A DNA stretch of 64,000 bases from Corynebacterium humireducens NBRC 106098 = DSM 45392. GTDB lineage: Bacteria; Actinomycetota; Actinomycetes; Mycobacteriales; Mycobacteriaceae. Numbering within the stretch: position 1 is the stretch's first letter; every line of letters begins with the position of its first letter. A model generated the notes under the pieces. That model searched no databases and had not been told where the DNA came from. It saw nothing but the letters and a program-made list of their open reading frames with translations. The position numbers were made by a program, and so were the translations under genes. Of the stretch, positions 9,179-18,195 are shown piece after piece. The stretch lies in contig NZ_CP005286.1 of the NCBI RefSeq assembly GCF_000819445.1, positions 2,604,001 to 2,668,000 of the forward strand. Reading direction: 5' to 3'.

Positions 9179-10522
9179 CTAGTGCAGGGACTTGCCCTGA
9201 ATGCCCTTCGGGACCATGAAGACCGCGATGAGCGAGATGAGGGAGACCACCGCGATGTAGATGCCGATGGAGAGGGAGGTGCCGGTGCCCTCGAGCAGCA
9301 TCGTGGCGATCATCGGGGCGAAGGCACCACCGATGATGGAACCGATGGCGTAGCCGATGGAGACACCGGAGAGGCGGACCTCAGCCGGGAACATCTCGGC
9401 GTACAGCGCAGACTGCGGGCCGTAGGTGGAACCGAGCAGGATGCCGAGGACGACCATCGCCATGATGAACAGCGCGACGTTGCCGGTGTCGACGAGCAGC
9501 CAGGTCGGGATGGCCCACAGGATGGAACCGATGTAACCGAGGGCGAAGACCTGCTTGCGGCCCAGGGTGTCGGACAGAGCACCGAAGACCAGCGTCGCGA
9601 CGATCCAGGAGATCGCCGTGGCGGCGGTGACGGCCAGGGTGGTGGTGCGGTCGTAACCGACGACCTTGGTGCCGTAGGAGACGATGTACGCGATGGCCAG
9701 GTAGCCCGCGGCGTTGACGCCCGCGAAGATGAAGGCGGCCAGGGCGACCTTGCCGGAGTGCTCCTTGAACAGCTTGGACAGCGGTGCGGAGGACTTCTTC
9801 TTCAGCTCCTCCAGCTCGGAGAAGACCGGGGACTCCTCGACCAGGCGACGGATGAGGAAGCCGATGACGATCAGGACGAGGGAGGAGACGAACGGGATAC
9901 GCCAGCCCCAGGACTCGAACTGCTCGGTGCTCAGGGTCGCGGAGAGGACCAGCATGAACAGGGTGGCCAGCAGCATGCCGGCCGGGACGCCGACCTGCGG
10001 GAAGGCACCGAAGTAGCCGCGGCGGTGGACCGGCGCGTGCTCGACGGCCAGCAGGGCGGCGCCGCCCCACTCACCACCTGCGGACAGGCCCTGCAGGATA
10101 CGCAGGAAGACCAGGATCACCGGGGCGGCGATGCCGATCTGCGCGTAGGTGGGCAGAAGGCCCATGGCCACGGTCGCGCCGCCCATGCCCAGCAGGGTGA
10201 TGACGAGGACCGGCTTACGACCGAGACGGTCGCCGAGGTGGCCGGCGATGATCGCACCCAGGGGGCGGAAGAGGAACGAGATGCCCAGGGACGCCCAGGA
10301 GATGATCTGGGCCATCGTCGGGGACTCGTTGGAGGCGGGGTTGAAGTACTGGGCAGCGAAGATGAGCGCCGCTGCCTGAGCGTAGATGAAGAAGTCGAAC
10401 CACTCGATCGTGGTTCCGACCATGGCGCCGGAGAGGACACGGCGGTGCTCCGCGGTGATCGGCTGCGGATCCGTGGTGGAGACCGTGCCGGTGGCGCCGG
10501 AGGCGAGAGTGTCGTTGGTCAT
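9179..10522 (-). CDS. MFS transporter of the metabolite:H+ symporter (MHS) type, probable phenylacetate/aromatic acid uptake
   Basis: A 447-residue 12-segment transporter. The N-terminal motif TTIEWFDFFIYAQAAALIFA, the loop GHLGDRLGRKPVLV and LRILQGLSAGGEWGGA are diagnostic for the MHS subfamily (ShiA, KgtP and aromatic acid symporters). The start ATG at 10522 fits the family N-terminus; a longer open frame upstream is the shadow of paaK. It lies 44 bp downstream of paaK in the same direction, inside the phenylacetate cluster, so uptake of phenylacetate or a related acid is inferred. The substrate cannot be read from the sequence. Confidence 0.85.
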   Translation of the reverse strand: MTNDTLASGATGTVSTTDPQPITAEHRRVLSGAMVGTTIEWFDFFIYAQAAALIFAAQYFNPASNESPTMAQIISWASLGISFLFRPLGAIIAGHLGDRLGRKPVLVITLLGMGGATVAMGLLPTYAQIGIAAPVILVFLRILQGLSAGGEWGGAALLAVEHAPVHRRGYFGAFPQVGVPAGMLLATLFMLVLSATLSTEQFESWGWRIPFVSSLVLIVIGFLIRRLVEESPVFSELEELKKKSSAPLSKLFKEHSGKVALAAFIFAGVNAAGYLAIAYIVSYGTKVVGYDRTTTLAVTAATAISWIVATLVFGALSDTLGRKQVFALGYIGSILWAIPTWLLVDTGNVALFIMAMVVLGILLGSTYGPQSALYAEMFPAEVRLSGVSIGYAIGSIIGGAFAPMIATMLLEGTGTSLSIGIYIAVVSLISLIAVFMVPKGIQGKSLH

Positions 10523-10566
10523 CGCGGTGGGCTTTCTGTGGGAAGGGGGAGAGGGGGTGCTGGGGG

Positions 10567-11871
10567 TCAGCGGTTGTCGACGATGCGCTTGGCCTTGCCT
10601 TCGCCGCTGTCGACCTGGTCGACCACGTCGACGTCGACGGTGACGCCCATGCGGTCCTTGATGAGCTTGCGGAGGTTGAACTGCGAGTAGTTGATCTCCT
10701 CCGGGGTGCGGCCCGGGGCATGCTCGACGACCAGGGTCAGGTGGTCCATGCGGCCCCGCTTGGTGAGGACGCACTGGTAGCGCGGGCGGAGGTTCTTGTC
10801 CATGGTGATGAGCTCCTCGAACTGGGTCGGGAAGCAGTTGACGCCACGGAGGATGATCATGTCGTCGTTGCGGGCGCTGATGCGGTCCAGGCGACGCATG
10901 GAGCGGGCGGTGCCCGGCAGCAGACGGGTGAGGTCGTGGGTGCGGTAGCGGATGACCGGGAAGGCCTCCTTGGTGATCGGGGTGATCACCAGCTCGCCGA
11001 GCTCGCCGTCCGGCACCGGCTCCAGGGTCTCCGGGTCGAGGATCTCCGGGTAGAAGTGGTCCTCCCAGACGGTGAGGCCGTCCTTGGTCTCGATGCACTC
11101 CTGGGCGACGCCGGGGCCCATGACCTCGGAGAGGCCGTAGATGTCGGTGGCGTCGATGCCGAAGCCGTCCTCGAGGTCCTTGCGCATGCCCTCGGTCCAC
11201 GGCTCGGAGCCGAAGATGCCGACGCGGATGGAGGAGTCGCGCGGGTCCATGCCGTTGGCGCGCATGCGGTCGAGGACGTTGAGCATGTAGGACGGGGTGC
11301 CGACGATGGCGTCCGGCTCGAAGTCACGCATGATCTCGAGCTGCTTGTCGGTCTGGCCGCCGGACATCGGGATGGCGGTGGCACCGAGCTTCTCGACGCC
11401 GTAGTGCAGACCCAGGCCACCGGTGAACAGGCCGTAGCCGAAGGTCACCTGGACGCGGTCACCGGGGCGGACGCCGCCGGCGCGCAGGGAACGGGCGACC
11501 AGGTTGGACCAGTTCTCGATGTCGTTGCGGGTGTAGCCGACGACGGTGGGACGGCCGGTGGTGCCGGAGGAGGCGTGGATGCGGGCGATCTGGTGCTTCT
11601 GGACCGCGAACATGCCGAAGGGGTAGTTCTCACGGAGGACGGCCTTGTCCGTGAACGGGAACAGGGAGATGTCCTTGAGCTCCTTGAAGTCGTCCGGGTG
11701 GACGCCCTTCTCATCGAAGGCCCGACGGTAGTGCGGGACGTTGTAGTACGCGTGGCGCAGGGTGTTCTTCATGCGCTCGGTCTGCAGAGCGGTCAGCTCA
11801 TCGCGGGAGGCGTACTCGATGCTGGTCTGGGGACCGTTGATCGTGGAGGTGATATCCGTCGAGGAAGCCAC
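10567..11871 (-). CDS. paaK: Phenylacetate--CoA ligase
   Basis: A 434-residue AMP-forming ligase that activates phenylacetate to phenylacetyl-CoA, the committing step of the pathway. The nucleotide-binding loop SSGTTGRPT is at residues 101-109, followed by YGLFTGGLGLHYG, and the motifs YGLSEVMGPG, VIRYRTHDL and DRISARNDDMIILRGVN typical of PaaK. Length matches the family. The GTG at 11871 is preceded by AAAGGA with normal spacing. It heads a leftward unit with the MFS gene, with a PaaR operator about 80-100 bp upstream. Confidence 0.95.
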   Translation of the reverse strand: MASSTDITSTINGPQTSIEYASRDELTALQTERMKNTLRHAYYNVPHYRRAFDEKGVHPDDFKELKDISLFPFTDKAVLRENYPFGMFAVQKHQIARIHASSGTTGRPTVVGYTRNDIENWSNLVARSLRAGGVRPGDRVQVTFGYGLFTGGLGLHYGVEKLGATAIPMSGGQTDKQLEIMRDFEPDAIVGTPSYMLNVLDRMRANGMDPRDSSIRVGIFGSEPWTEGMRKDLEDGFGIDATDIYGLSEVMGPGVAQECIETKDGLTVWEDHFYPEILDPETLEPVPDGELGELVITPITKEAFPVIRYRTHDLTRLLPGTARSMRRLDRISARNDDMIILRGVNCFPTQFEELITMDKNLRPRYQCVLTKRGRMDHLTLVVEHAPGRTPEEINYSQFNLRKLIKDRMGVTVDVDVVDQVDSGEGKAKRIVDNR

Positions 11872-11947
11872 GGAGTGTTCCTTTCCTACGGTCGAACACC
11901 GGCATGGGGGCCGGGACCGTGGGTTAGCAGAAATGTGAATGCCATTT

Positions 11948-11969
11948 ACTAACCGACCAATCGGTCGGC
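11948..11969. promoter_or_regulatory. Putative PaaR operator upstream of paaK
   Basis: The sequence fits the pattern ACTnACCG-nnCGnn-CGGTnAGT: ACTAACCG, then six bases, then CGGTCGGC. It deviates at one central base and in the last half-site. Candidate promoter boxes for paaK (TTGCAA with TAATCT, 18 bp apart, minus strand) lie just upstream of it, so binding would block initiation. Confidence 0.7.
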
Positions 11970-12130
11970 AAGTATGTGGTGGAGATTACAACCTCACACC
12001 TGTTACTTGCAACACATTGGCCCAAGAAAGTCGGGTCCTGACACACATTGCGCCTACCCCACTACCCCCGGAAAAGGGAAAACCGCAGGTCACGGCCCCG
12101 AGCCGCGACCCACCCGATACCCCACCCCGT

Positions 12131-12745
12131 TTATGCCCGCGACCGGACGATTCCCGTGAAAACCATTTCGGGGGTAATCGACTCCAGATCCGCCGGCGCG
12201 TAACGGCCCTCGGGGTTGTACCACTCCACGATCGAGTTGATCATCCCGAAGATGAGGCGCGCGACGACGCCGGCCTCCAGGTCGGTGCGCAGGGAACCCT
12301 CCTCCTGCGCCCGCTTGACGACGTCCACCAGCGCCCGGGTGATCACCCGGCGGCGGGCCATGATCGCGAGCTCGGCGTCGGTGTTGCCGCGCAGACGCAG
12401 CAGCAGCCGGACGTAGGCCGGGTACTCGCACAGCACGCGGGTGGTGCCGCCGATGAGCAGGCGCAGCTGCTCGACCGGGTCGGCGGTCTCGGCGAGGGCA
12501 CCCTCGACGACGGCGGTGAGCTCCTCGAGCGCCTTGTCCGTGGCCTCGACGAGGATCTCCTCCTTGGAGGCGATGTGGTGGTAGATCGCCGACTTGCTCA
12601 GCCCGAGACGCTCGGCGAGGGCCCCCATGGAGGTCGCCTCGTAGCCGCGGGCGTTGAACTCCTCCACCGCGATGCGGATGACGTCCTCGCGGGCGTAACC
12701 GGGGCGACCCCGTCCCGAGCCGGTCGGGGTGACGGTAGTGGACAT
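12131..12745 (-). CDS. paaR: TetR-family repressor of phenylacetate genes (PaaR)
   Basis: A 204-residue TetR protein. The N-terminal HTH is at about residues 18-64 (EDVIRIAVEEFNARGYEATSM, then LAERLGLSKSAIYHHIASKEEIL); the C-terminal helices form the ligand and dimer domain. In C. glutamicum PaaR represses the paa genes and is released by phenylacetyl-CoA; here position in the cluster and four matching operators support the same role. The ATG at 12745 has AAGGAG 8 nt upstream. It is divergent from paaI with one operator between them, so it probably represses itself too. Confidence 0.9.
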   Translation of the reverse strand: MSTTVTPTGSGRGRPGYAREDVIRIAVEEFNARGYEATSMGALAERLGLSKSAIYHHIASKEEILVEATDKALEELTAVVEGALAETADPVEQLRLLIGGTTRVLCEYPAYVRLLLRLRGNTDAELAIMARRRVITRALVDVVKRAQEEGSLRTDLEAGVVARLIFGMINSIVEWYNPEGRYAPADLESITPEMVFTGIVRSRA

Positions 12746-12826
12746 GTCTCTCCTTAACAGATCCGTGCTGCACGGGGGAGTGTACGTGACCACATACAAA
12801 GAGCTTGTATTGCATTTCCTACACAA

Positions 12827-12842
12827 AGTGACCCGCATCACG
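12827..12842. promoter_or_regulatory. GlxR/CRP-like site between paaR and paaI
   Basis: GTGA-CCCGCA-TCAC is a perfect match to the two half-sites of the corynebacterial cAMP-receptor GlxR (TGTGA-N6-TCACA core). GlxR control of paa genes has been reported in C. glutamicum. It sits just upstream of a TACACT box at 12843-12848. Confidence 0.6.
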
Positions 12843-12859
12843 TACACTGACCGCTCAAT

Positions 12860-12881
12860 ACCGACCGATCGGGCGGTATTT
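12860..12881. promoter_or_regulatory. Putative PaaR operator between paaR and paaI
   Basis: ACCG-AT-CG-GG-CGGT matches the operator core; the surrounding 24 bp (12857-12880) form a nearly perfect palindrome starting AATACCG and ending CGGTATT. It lies at the expected start point behind TACACT (12843-12848). Confidence 0.75.
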
Positions 12882-12956
12882 CCGCGGCAGGAGGCGGCAC
12901 TCGTGCCCCTGACCTGCGCCGACGACACCATTCCGCCAGTCCCACAGGAGTTCAGC

Positions 12957-13388
12957 ATGACCCAGCTTCTCGCCCCCGGCGTCGCCCAGGGAGCCAAGTA
13001 CGACCACGTCCGCACCATGTTCGAGGAGGATCTGGCCTCCGCGGGCCTGGGCATGGTCATCACCCACATCGGCGACGGCGAGGCCCGGGGCCACTTCACG
13101 ATCCGCCCCGACATGTGCAACGGCCACGGCACCGCCCAGGGCGGCTACCTCTTCACCTTCGCCGACTCCCTGTTCGCCGGCGCCTGCAACTCCACCGGCA
13201 ACATCGCGGTCGCGGCCCAGGTGGGCATCCACTACATCGCACCCGCCCGCGAGGGCGACGTCGTGGAGGGCCACGCGGTCGAGCGTCGCGTGTGGGGACG
13301 CAACGGGATCACCGACGTCACGCTCACCGTCAACGGCGAGCCCATCGCGGAGTTCCGCGGCACATCCCGTGTGGTCAGAGCGATCTGA
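12957..13388 (+). CDS. paaI: Phenylacetate-pathway acyl-CoA thioesterase PaaI
   Basis: A 143-residue hotdog-fold thioesterase. The segment CNGHGTAQGGYLFTFADSLFAGACNS at about residues 49-74 contains the catalytic Asp and the N-term helix of the PaaI type. In E. coli PaaI hydrolyses hydroxylated phenylacetyl-CoA by-products and so rescues trapped CoA. ATG 12957 has AGGAG at 12946-12950; an open frame further upstream is not conserved. It is divergent from paaR and followed, 155 bp on, by the promoter of the main paa operon. Confidence 0.9.
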   Translation: MTQLLAPGVAQGAKYDHVRTMFEEDLASAGLGMVITHIGDGEARGHFTIRPDMCNGHGTAQGGYLFTFADSLFAGACNSTGNIAVAAQVGIHYIAPAREGDVVEGHAVERRVWGRNGITDVTLTVNGEPIAEFRGTSRVVRAI

Positions 13389-13445
13389 CGGGGGCAGCGG
13401 ACACCCGCCAAACCACACCCGTCCGAAAGAAAGTGATCTACGCCA

Positions 13446-13475
13446 TTGACATGGATCACACCCCACCCATATACT
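13446..13475 (+). promoter_or_regulatory. Promoter of the paaABCDE-GJFH operon with overlapping GlxR-like site
   Basis: TTGACA at 13446-13451 and TATACT at 13470-13475 are separated by 18 bp, close to the consensus for the main sigma factor. A GlxR-like element (TGTGA-N6-TCAA on the minus strand, about 13446-13460) overlaps the -35 box. Confidence 0.75.
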
Positions 13476-13494
13476 GACCGAACGATCGGTAATT
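13473..13494. promoter_or_regulatory. Putative PaaR operator at the paaA promoter
   Basis: ACTGACCG-AACGAT-CGGTAATT is the best match in the window to the operator pattern ACTnACCG-nnCGnn-CGGTnAGT. It overlaps the -10 box and start point of the paaA promoter, a typical repressor position. Confidence 0.8.
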
Positions 13495-13543
13495 AAATGC
13501 CGACGAGACCGTTGTCGAACTTCACCCGAACGAAGGATCACCG

Positions 13544-14518
13544 ATGACCACCGCCACCGAAAACCTCTCCCCCGCCGATGCGGCCGGGCAGGAGAACTTC
13601 GACCGCCTCATCGCGGAAGACTCCCGCATCGAGCCCACCGACTGGATGCCTGCCGCATACCGCAAGACCCTGACCCGTCAGATCTCCCAGCACGCACACT
13701 CGGAGATCATCGGCATGCAGCCGGAGGCGAACTGGATCACCCGCGCGCCCTCCCTGAAGCGCAAGGCCATCCTCATCGCCAAGGTCCAGGACGAGGCCGG
13801 CCACGGCCTCTACCTGTACTCGGCCGCCGAGACCCTGCAGACCGGCCGCGACGAGCTCGTCGACCAGCTGCTCGAGGGTCGCGCCAAGTACTCCTCGATC
13901 TTCAACTACCCGGCACGCACCTGGGCCGACATCGGAGCCATCGGCTGGCTCGTCGACGGTGCCGCCATCGCGAACCAGGTCCCGCTGTGCCGTGCGTCCT
14001 ACGCACCCTACGGCCGCGCCATGGTCCGCATCTGCAAGGAGGAGTCCTTCCACCAGCGCCAGGGCTGGGAGATCCTCTACGAGCTCTCCCACGGCACCCC
14101 GGAGCAGAAGCAGATGGCACAGGAGGCCATCAACCGCTTCTACGGCCCGGCACTGCAGATGTTCGGCCCGCCGGACAACGACTCCCCGAACTCCAAGCAG
14201 TCCATGGACTGGAAGATCAAGCGCTTCTCCAACGACGAGCTGCGCCAGCGCTTCGTCGACATGATCGTCCCGCAGGCCGAGGCCCTGGGCCTCCACTTCG
14301 AGGACCCGGACCTCAAGTGGAACGAGGAGCGCGGCCACTACGACTTCGGCGAGCTCGACTGGGCCGAGTTCTACTCCGCCATCAAGGGCGCCGGCCCCTG
14401 CAACGTCCAGCGCATGCAGCGTCGCCGCCAGGCCTTCGAGGAGGGTGCCTGGGTCCGCGAGGCCGCAGCCGCCTACGCCGAGAAGTACCAGTCCTCCGAC
14501 TCCCAGCTCATCGCCTAA
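13544..14518 (+). CDS. paaA: Ring-1,2-phenylacetyl-CoA epoxidase, catalytic alpha subunit
   Basis: A 324-residue di-iron subunit of the PaaABC(D)E multicomponent monooxygenase, which converts phenylacetyl-CoA to the 1,2-epoxide. The helical carboxylate-bridged fold shows [19 protein letters not shown] and [17 protein letters not shown], each an E..H iron-ligand motif. The family length and the C-terminus ([17 protein letters not shown]) match PaaA. ATG 13544 is preceded by GAAGGA. It opens a nine-gene rightward operon with gaps of at most 33 bp. Confidence 0.95.
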   Translation: MTTATENLSPADAAGQENFDRLIAEDSRIEPTDWMPAAYRKTLTRQISQHAHSEIIGMQPEANWITRAPSLKRKAILIAKVQDEAGHGLYLYSAAETLQTGRDELVDQLLEGRAKYSSIFNYPARTWADIGAIGWLVDGAAIANQVPLCRASYAPYGRAMVRICKEESFHQRQGWEILYELSHGTPEQKQMAQEAINRFYGPALQMFGPPDNDSPNSKQSMDWKIKRFSNDELRQRFVDMIVPQAEALGLHFEDPDLKWNEERGHYDFGELDWAEFYSAIKGAGPCNVQRMQRRRQAFEEGAWVREAAAAYAEKYQSSDSQLIA

Positions 14519-14550
14519 CACGCCCCCACACATCAAGGAGCACATCAGAA

Positions 14551-14841
14551 ATGTCTGACCAGCAGCACTGGCCCATGTGGGAGGTCTTCGTCCGAAGCTC
14601 CCGCGGTCTGTCCCACGTCCACGCAGGCTCCCTGCACGCCCCGGACGCCACCATGGCCCTGCGTAACGCACGCGACCTGTACACCCGTCGCAACGAGGGC
14701 ACCTCCGTGTGGGTCGTCCCCACCGAGGCCGTCACCGCCTCCGACCCGGACTCCAAGGGCGGCTTCTTCGAGTCGGCCTCCGGCAAGAACTACCGCCACG
14801 CCACCTACTACGAGAAGTCTGAAGGGGTGCCGCACCTGTGA
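14551..14841 (+). CDS. paaB: Phenylacetyl-CoA epoxidase subunit PaaB
   Basis: A 96-residue small subunit of the epoxidase; its role is structural or in linking the catalytic heterotetramers. The sequence WPMWEVFVRSSRGLSHVHAGSLHAPD and the end YEKSEGVPHL are typical of PaaB. AAGGAG lies at 14535-14540 before the ATG. Its stop overlaps the paaC start by 4 bp, indicating translational coupling. Confidence 0.95.
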   Translation: MSDQQHWPMWEVFVRSSRGLSHVHAGSLHAPDATMALRNARDLYTRRNEGTSVWVVPTEAVTASDPDSKGGFFESASGKNYRHATYYEKSEGVPHL

Positions 14842-15674
14842 GCAGCTTCGCAACCGTTGATTCCGCCACCCGCCAGACCCAGGGTGACTCCCTCACCGCC
14901 GAGGACGTCCAGGGCCTCGGCGCCAAGGCCAGCGAGGACGTCGCCGCCTACGCCGCCATGCTGGGCGATGACGCCCTCATGCTCGGCCAGCGCCTGAGCT
15001 GGTGGATCTCCCGTGCGCCGGAGATGGAGGAGGACATCGCCCTCGCCAACATCGCACTGGACCTGATCGGCCACACCCGCTTCCTGTACTCCTACGCCGG
15101 CACCGCGTGGGACAAGACCGAGGACGACCTCGCCTACTTCCGCGAGGAGGAGGAGTTCCGCTCCGCCCGCCTCATGGAGCAGGAGAACGGTGACTTCGGC
15201 CAGACCATCGCCCGTCAGCTGATCGCCTCGTACTACATGCTCGGCCTGTACACGGCCCTGCTGGACTCCAAGGACGAGACCCTCGCCGCCATCGCCGCGA
15301 AGGCCGTCAAGGAGGTCGAGTACCACGTCGACCACGCGAACCAGTGGGTTCTGCGTCTCAGCCTGGGCACCGAGCTGTCCAAGCACCGCATCGAGGAGGG
15401 CCTGTTCTACATGTGGCCCTACGTCGATGAGCTGTTCGAGGACCTGGAGCTGCACACCCGCCTCGCCGAGCAGGGCATCGCCGTCCTGCCGTCGAGCCTC
15501 CGCGCCGAGTTCGACGAGCGCATCAAGCACGTGCTCGACACCGCCGAGCTGGAGATCCCGCAGACCCCGCAGGCCATGTCCGGCCAGCGCACGGGCCGCT
15601 TCTCCGAGCTGCGCGCCTACATCCTCGCCGAGCTGCAGGTCTTCGCCCGCAAGCACCCCGGCGCCACCTGGTAA
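14838..15674 (+). CDS. paaC: Phenylacetyl-CoA epoxidase structural subunit PaaC
   Basis: A 278-residue ferritin-like subunit that pairs with PaaA and has degenerate iron-binding positions in characterised homologues. LGDDALMLGQRLSWWISRAPEMEEDIALANIALDLIGHTR is the typical N-terminal block (about residues 36-77), and YHVDHANQWVLRLSLGTELS the later helix. The GTG start at 14838 shares the sequence GTGA with the paaB stop codon. Product length fits the family. Confidence 0.94.
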   Translation: MSSFATVDSATRQTQGDSLTAEDVQGLGAKASEDVAAYAAMLGDDALMLGQRLSWWISRAPEMEEDIALANIALDLIGHTRFLYSYAGTAWDKTEDDLAYFREEEEFRSARLMEQENGDFGQTIARQLIASYYMLGLYTALLDSKDETLAAIAAKAVKEVEYHVDHANQWVLRLSLGTELSKHRIEEGLFYMWPYVDELFEDLELHTRLAEQGIAVLPSSLRAEFDERIKHVLDTAELEIPQTPQAMSGQRTGRFSELRAYILAELQVFARKHPGATW

Positions 15675-15704
15675 GACCACCCGCACATCCGAAGGAGGAA
15701 AGTC

Positions 15705-16232
15705 GTGACCACCCATCCCCTGCGTCCCACCGATCCTGAGGCCGCCAAGGTCTGGGACACCGCCGCCAGCGTGCCCGACCCGGAGATCCCCGTGATCTCC
15801 ATCGCGGACCTGGGCATTCTTCGCGACGCCGCCATCATCGACGGCACTGCGGTGGTGACGATCACCCCGACCTACTCCGGATGTCCGGCCATGGACCACA
15901 TCACGCGTGAGGTCGAGGAGGCGCTCGTCGCCGCCGGCTACGAGAACTCCCGCGTCGACCTGGTGCTCCAGCCCGCCTGGACCACCGACTGGATCACCGA
16001 GGAGGGTCGCGAGCAGCTGCGTGACTACGGCATCGCGCCGCCCGTGCACGCTGCCGGCGACCCCCGTCAGGGTCCGATCAAGCTCACCCTCGCTCCCCCG
16101 CCCCCGGTCCCGTGCCCGCGCTGCGGCTCGACCCGGACCAAAAACATCGCCCAATTCGGCTCGACCTCCTGCAAGGCCCTGTACTCCTGCGAGGACTGCC
16201 TCGAGCCCTTCGACTACTTCAAGGTGCACTGA
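15705..16232 (+). CDS. paaD: Phenylacetyl-CoA epoxidase assembly protein PaaD
   Basis: A 175-residue MIP18/SufT-like protein. The N-terminal DUF59 domain shows VPDPEIPVISIADLGILRD and TPTYSGCPAMD with the reactive Cys; the C-terminal part holds a zinc/iron ribbon CPRCGST...CEDCLEPF. PaaD is thought to help insert iron-sulfur or iron centres into the epoxidase system. GTG 15705 follows GAAGGAGG. Its stop TGA overlaps the paaE start ATG by one base. Confidence 0.93.
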   Translation: MTTHPLRPTDPEAAKVWDTAASVPDPEIPVISIADLGILRDAAIIDGTAVVTITPTYSGCPAMDHITREVEEALVAAGYENSRVDLVLQPAWTTDWITEEGREQLRDYGIAPPVHAAGDPRQGPIKLTLAPPPPVPCPRCGSTRTKNIAQFGSTSCKALYSCEDCLEPFDYFKVH

Positions 16233-17392
16233 TGACCGCTCCCACCAAGAAAAAGGCCAAGTTCAACCCGCTGCAGGTCTCTGAGGTCCGTCGCCTGACC
16301 GACAACGCCGTCGAGGTCAGCTTCGAGGTCCCGGAAGAGCTTCGTGAGGACTACGACTACGTCCCCGGTCAGTACGTCGCGCTGCGTGCCGACATCGACG
16401 GCCAGGAGGTCCGTCGTTCGTACTCGATCTGTGACATCCCGCGCCCGGGCGTCATCCGCGTCGCCATCAAGCGCGACCTCGGTGGCGTCTTCTCCACCTG
16501 GGCCAACGACGAGCTCGAGCCGGGCACCGTCATCGAGGTCATGAACCCGCAGGGTGCCTTCACCTCGCGTGTCCACGTCACCTCCCTCAACGACGCCCAG
16601 GAGCTGCTCAAGGACGAGCTGGCCGACGTCGATGGTGCCCCGCACCTGGTCGCCATCGCCGCGGGCTCCGGCATCACCCCGATCATGTCGATCGCGCAGG
16701 CCCTGCTGTCGGGCTCCAGGTCCGCGACCTTCGAGCTGGTCTACGCCAACAAGGGCGGCGGCGACGTCATGTTCGCCGAGGAGATCGGCGACCTCAAGGA
16801 CAAGTACCCGACCCGTTTCGCGGTGCACCACGTCCTGTCCCGTGAGCAGCGCGTCAACCCGCTGTTCTCCGGCCGCATCGACGACGAGAAGCTCTCCCTC
16901 CTCCTGGACAAGGTCATCCGCACCGACGAGACCGACGAGTGGTTCCTCTGCGGACCCTTCGAGCTGGTCCAGCTGGTCCGCGACGAGCTCGACAGCCGTG
17001 GCGTGAGCAGCGACAACGTCCGTTTCGAGCTGTTCTCCACCGGTAAGCCGCAGGACGGCCCGGGCCAGGGCAACACCGGCCGTCCGGTCGTCGTCGACCC
17101 GCACGGCCGCAACATCACCGTCTCCTTCAAGCTGGACGGCCTGTCCGGTTCCATCGAGTCCCCGGTCTCCGCGAACGAGACGATCCTCAACGCCGCCCTG
17201 CGCGCGCGCCCGGACGTCCCCTTCGCCTGCGCCGGCGGTGTCTGCGGCACCTGCCGCGCCAAGGTCATCGAGGGCGAGTTCGAGATGGACGAGAACTACG
17301 CGCTGGAGCCCGACGAGGTCGCCCAGGGCTACGTCCTGACCTGTCAGACCCGCGCCACCGGTGACAAGATCACCGTCGACTACGACGCCTAG
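16232..17392 (+). CDS. paaE: Phenylacetyl-CoA epoxidase reductase subunit PaaE
   Basis: A 386-residue electron-transfer protein: FAD domain (about 15-120; YVPGQYVALRADIDGQEVRRSYSI landmark region with RxYS), NAD(P)H domain (about 135-260; IAAGSGITPIMS) and a C-terminal plant-type [2Fe-2S] ferredoxin domain with CAGGVCGTC and a later Cys in VLTCQT. It supplies electrons to PaaA. The ATG at 16232 overlaps the paaD stop, and an upstream in-frame extension is only the paaD shadow. paaG follows after 12 bp. Confidence 0.95.
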   Translation: MTAPTKKKAKFNPLQVSEVRRLTDNAVEVSFEVPEELREDYDYVPGQYVALRADIDGQEVRRSYSICDIPRPGVIRVAIKRDLGGVFSTWANDELEPGTVIEVMNPQGAFTSRVHVTSLNDAQELLKDELADVDGAPHLVAIAAGSGITPIMSIAQALLSGSRSATFELVYANKGGGDVMFAEEIGDLKDKYPTRFAVHHVLSREQRVNPLFSGRIDDEKLSLLLDKVIRTDETDEWFLCGPFELVQLVRDELDSRGVSSDNVRFELFSTGKPQDGPGQGNTGRPVVVDPHGRNITVSFKLDGLSGSIESPVSANETILNAALRARPDVPFACAGGVCGTCRAKVIEGEFEMDENYALEPDEVAQGYVLTCQTRATGDKITVDYDA

Positions 17393-17404
17393 AGGACCCA
17401 CACC

Positions 17405-18175
17405 GTGATTGATCTCCACATCGAGGACAACGTCGCCGAGGTTGTCCTCAACAACCCGAAGGCACTGAACTCGCTGACCGAGGCGGATCTGCAGGAGCTC
17501 TCCGACGTCTACACCGAGGCCGCCGACCGTGGTGTCCGCGCCCTGGTGCTGCGTGGCGAGGGCCGCGGTTTCTGCGCCGGACGCAACATCCGCGGTCTCG
17601 ACCCGCGTGACGACGACGCCACCGACTACCTGGCCAACAAGGTCACGCCGGTGCTGCAGCAGATGAGCACCTTCCCCGCCCCGACCTTCGGCGCCGTCCA
17701 CGGCGTGTGCCTGGGTGTCGGGCTGGGCCTGGCCATCGCCTGCGACATCGTCTACGTGGCCGAGGACGCGACCTTCGGCTCCCCCTTCGCCAACCTGGGC
17801 GCCACCCTCGACTCCGGCGGGCACTCCCTGTTCGTCGAGCGTCTGGGTGCGCACCGGGCGATGGACCTCATCGTCACCGGGGACATGATCTCCGGTGCCG
17901 AGGCCGTCACCGCCGGCCTGTTCTCCCGCGCCCTCCCGGCGGAGGAGCTCGTGGAGTTCACCCGCGAGAAGGCACGTCGGGCCGCCAACGGCGCGACCCG
18001 CGCGTTCCTGACCAGCCGCACCCTCGTGCAGGACATCCGCGACAACCGTCGCGGCCTGTGGGAGTCCGTCGCGGACGAGAACGTCGCCCAGGGCGAGCTG
18101 TGCTCCTCCGCCGACTACCTCGAGGGCTTCGCCGCGTTCAACGAGAAGCGCAAGCCCGTCTTCACCGGTAACTAG
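17405..18175 (+). CDS. paaG: 1,2-epoxyphenylacetyl-CoA isomerase
   Basis: A 256-residue crotonase-fold enzyme that isomerises the ring epoxide to oxepin-CoA and also acts on later double-bond isomers. The oxyanion-hole segment GRGFCAGRNIRGLD and GVCLGVGLGLAIACDIVY are visible, and the Asp in GATLDSGGHSLFVERLG is at the position of the catalytic Asp of PaaG. This Asp and the lack of the second Glu distinguish it from the hydratase paaF downstream. GTG start at 17405. It sits between paaE and paaJ. Confidence 0.88.
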   Translation: MIDLHIEDNVAEVVLNNPKALNSLTEADLQELSDVYTEAADRGVRALVLRGEGRGFCAGRNIRGLDPRDDDATDYLANKVTPVLQQMSTFPAPTFGAVHGVCLGVGLGLAIACDIVYVAEDATFGSPFANLGATLDSGGHSLFVERLGAHRAMDLIVTGDMISGAEAVTAGLFSRALPAEELVEFTREKARRAANGATRAFLTSRTLVQDIRDNRRGLWESVADENVAQGELCSSADYLEGFAAFNEKRKPVFTGN

Positions 18176-18195
18176 AACTACAGAAAGAGCAGCCA

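Noticed and set aside
8126..10690. 854-codon rightward open frame over nnr, the MFS gene and paaK
   Set aside because: Arg/Pro/Ser-rich shadow; it crosses a terminator and genes on the opposite strand.
11995..12020. TGTT-N6-AACA upstream of paaK as a GlxR site
   Set aside because: The half-sites lack the GTGA/TCAC core that the better sites at 12827 and 13446 have.
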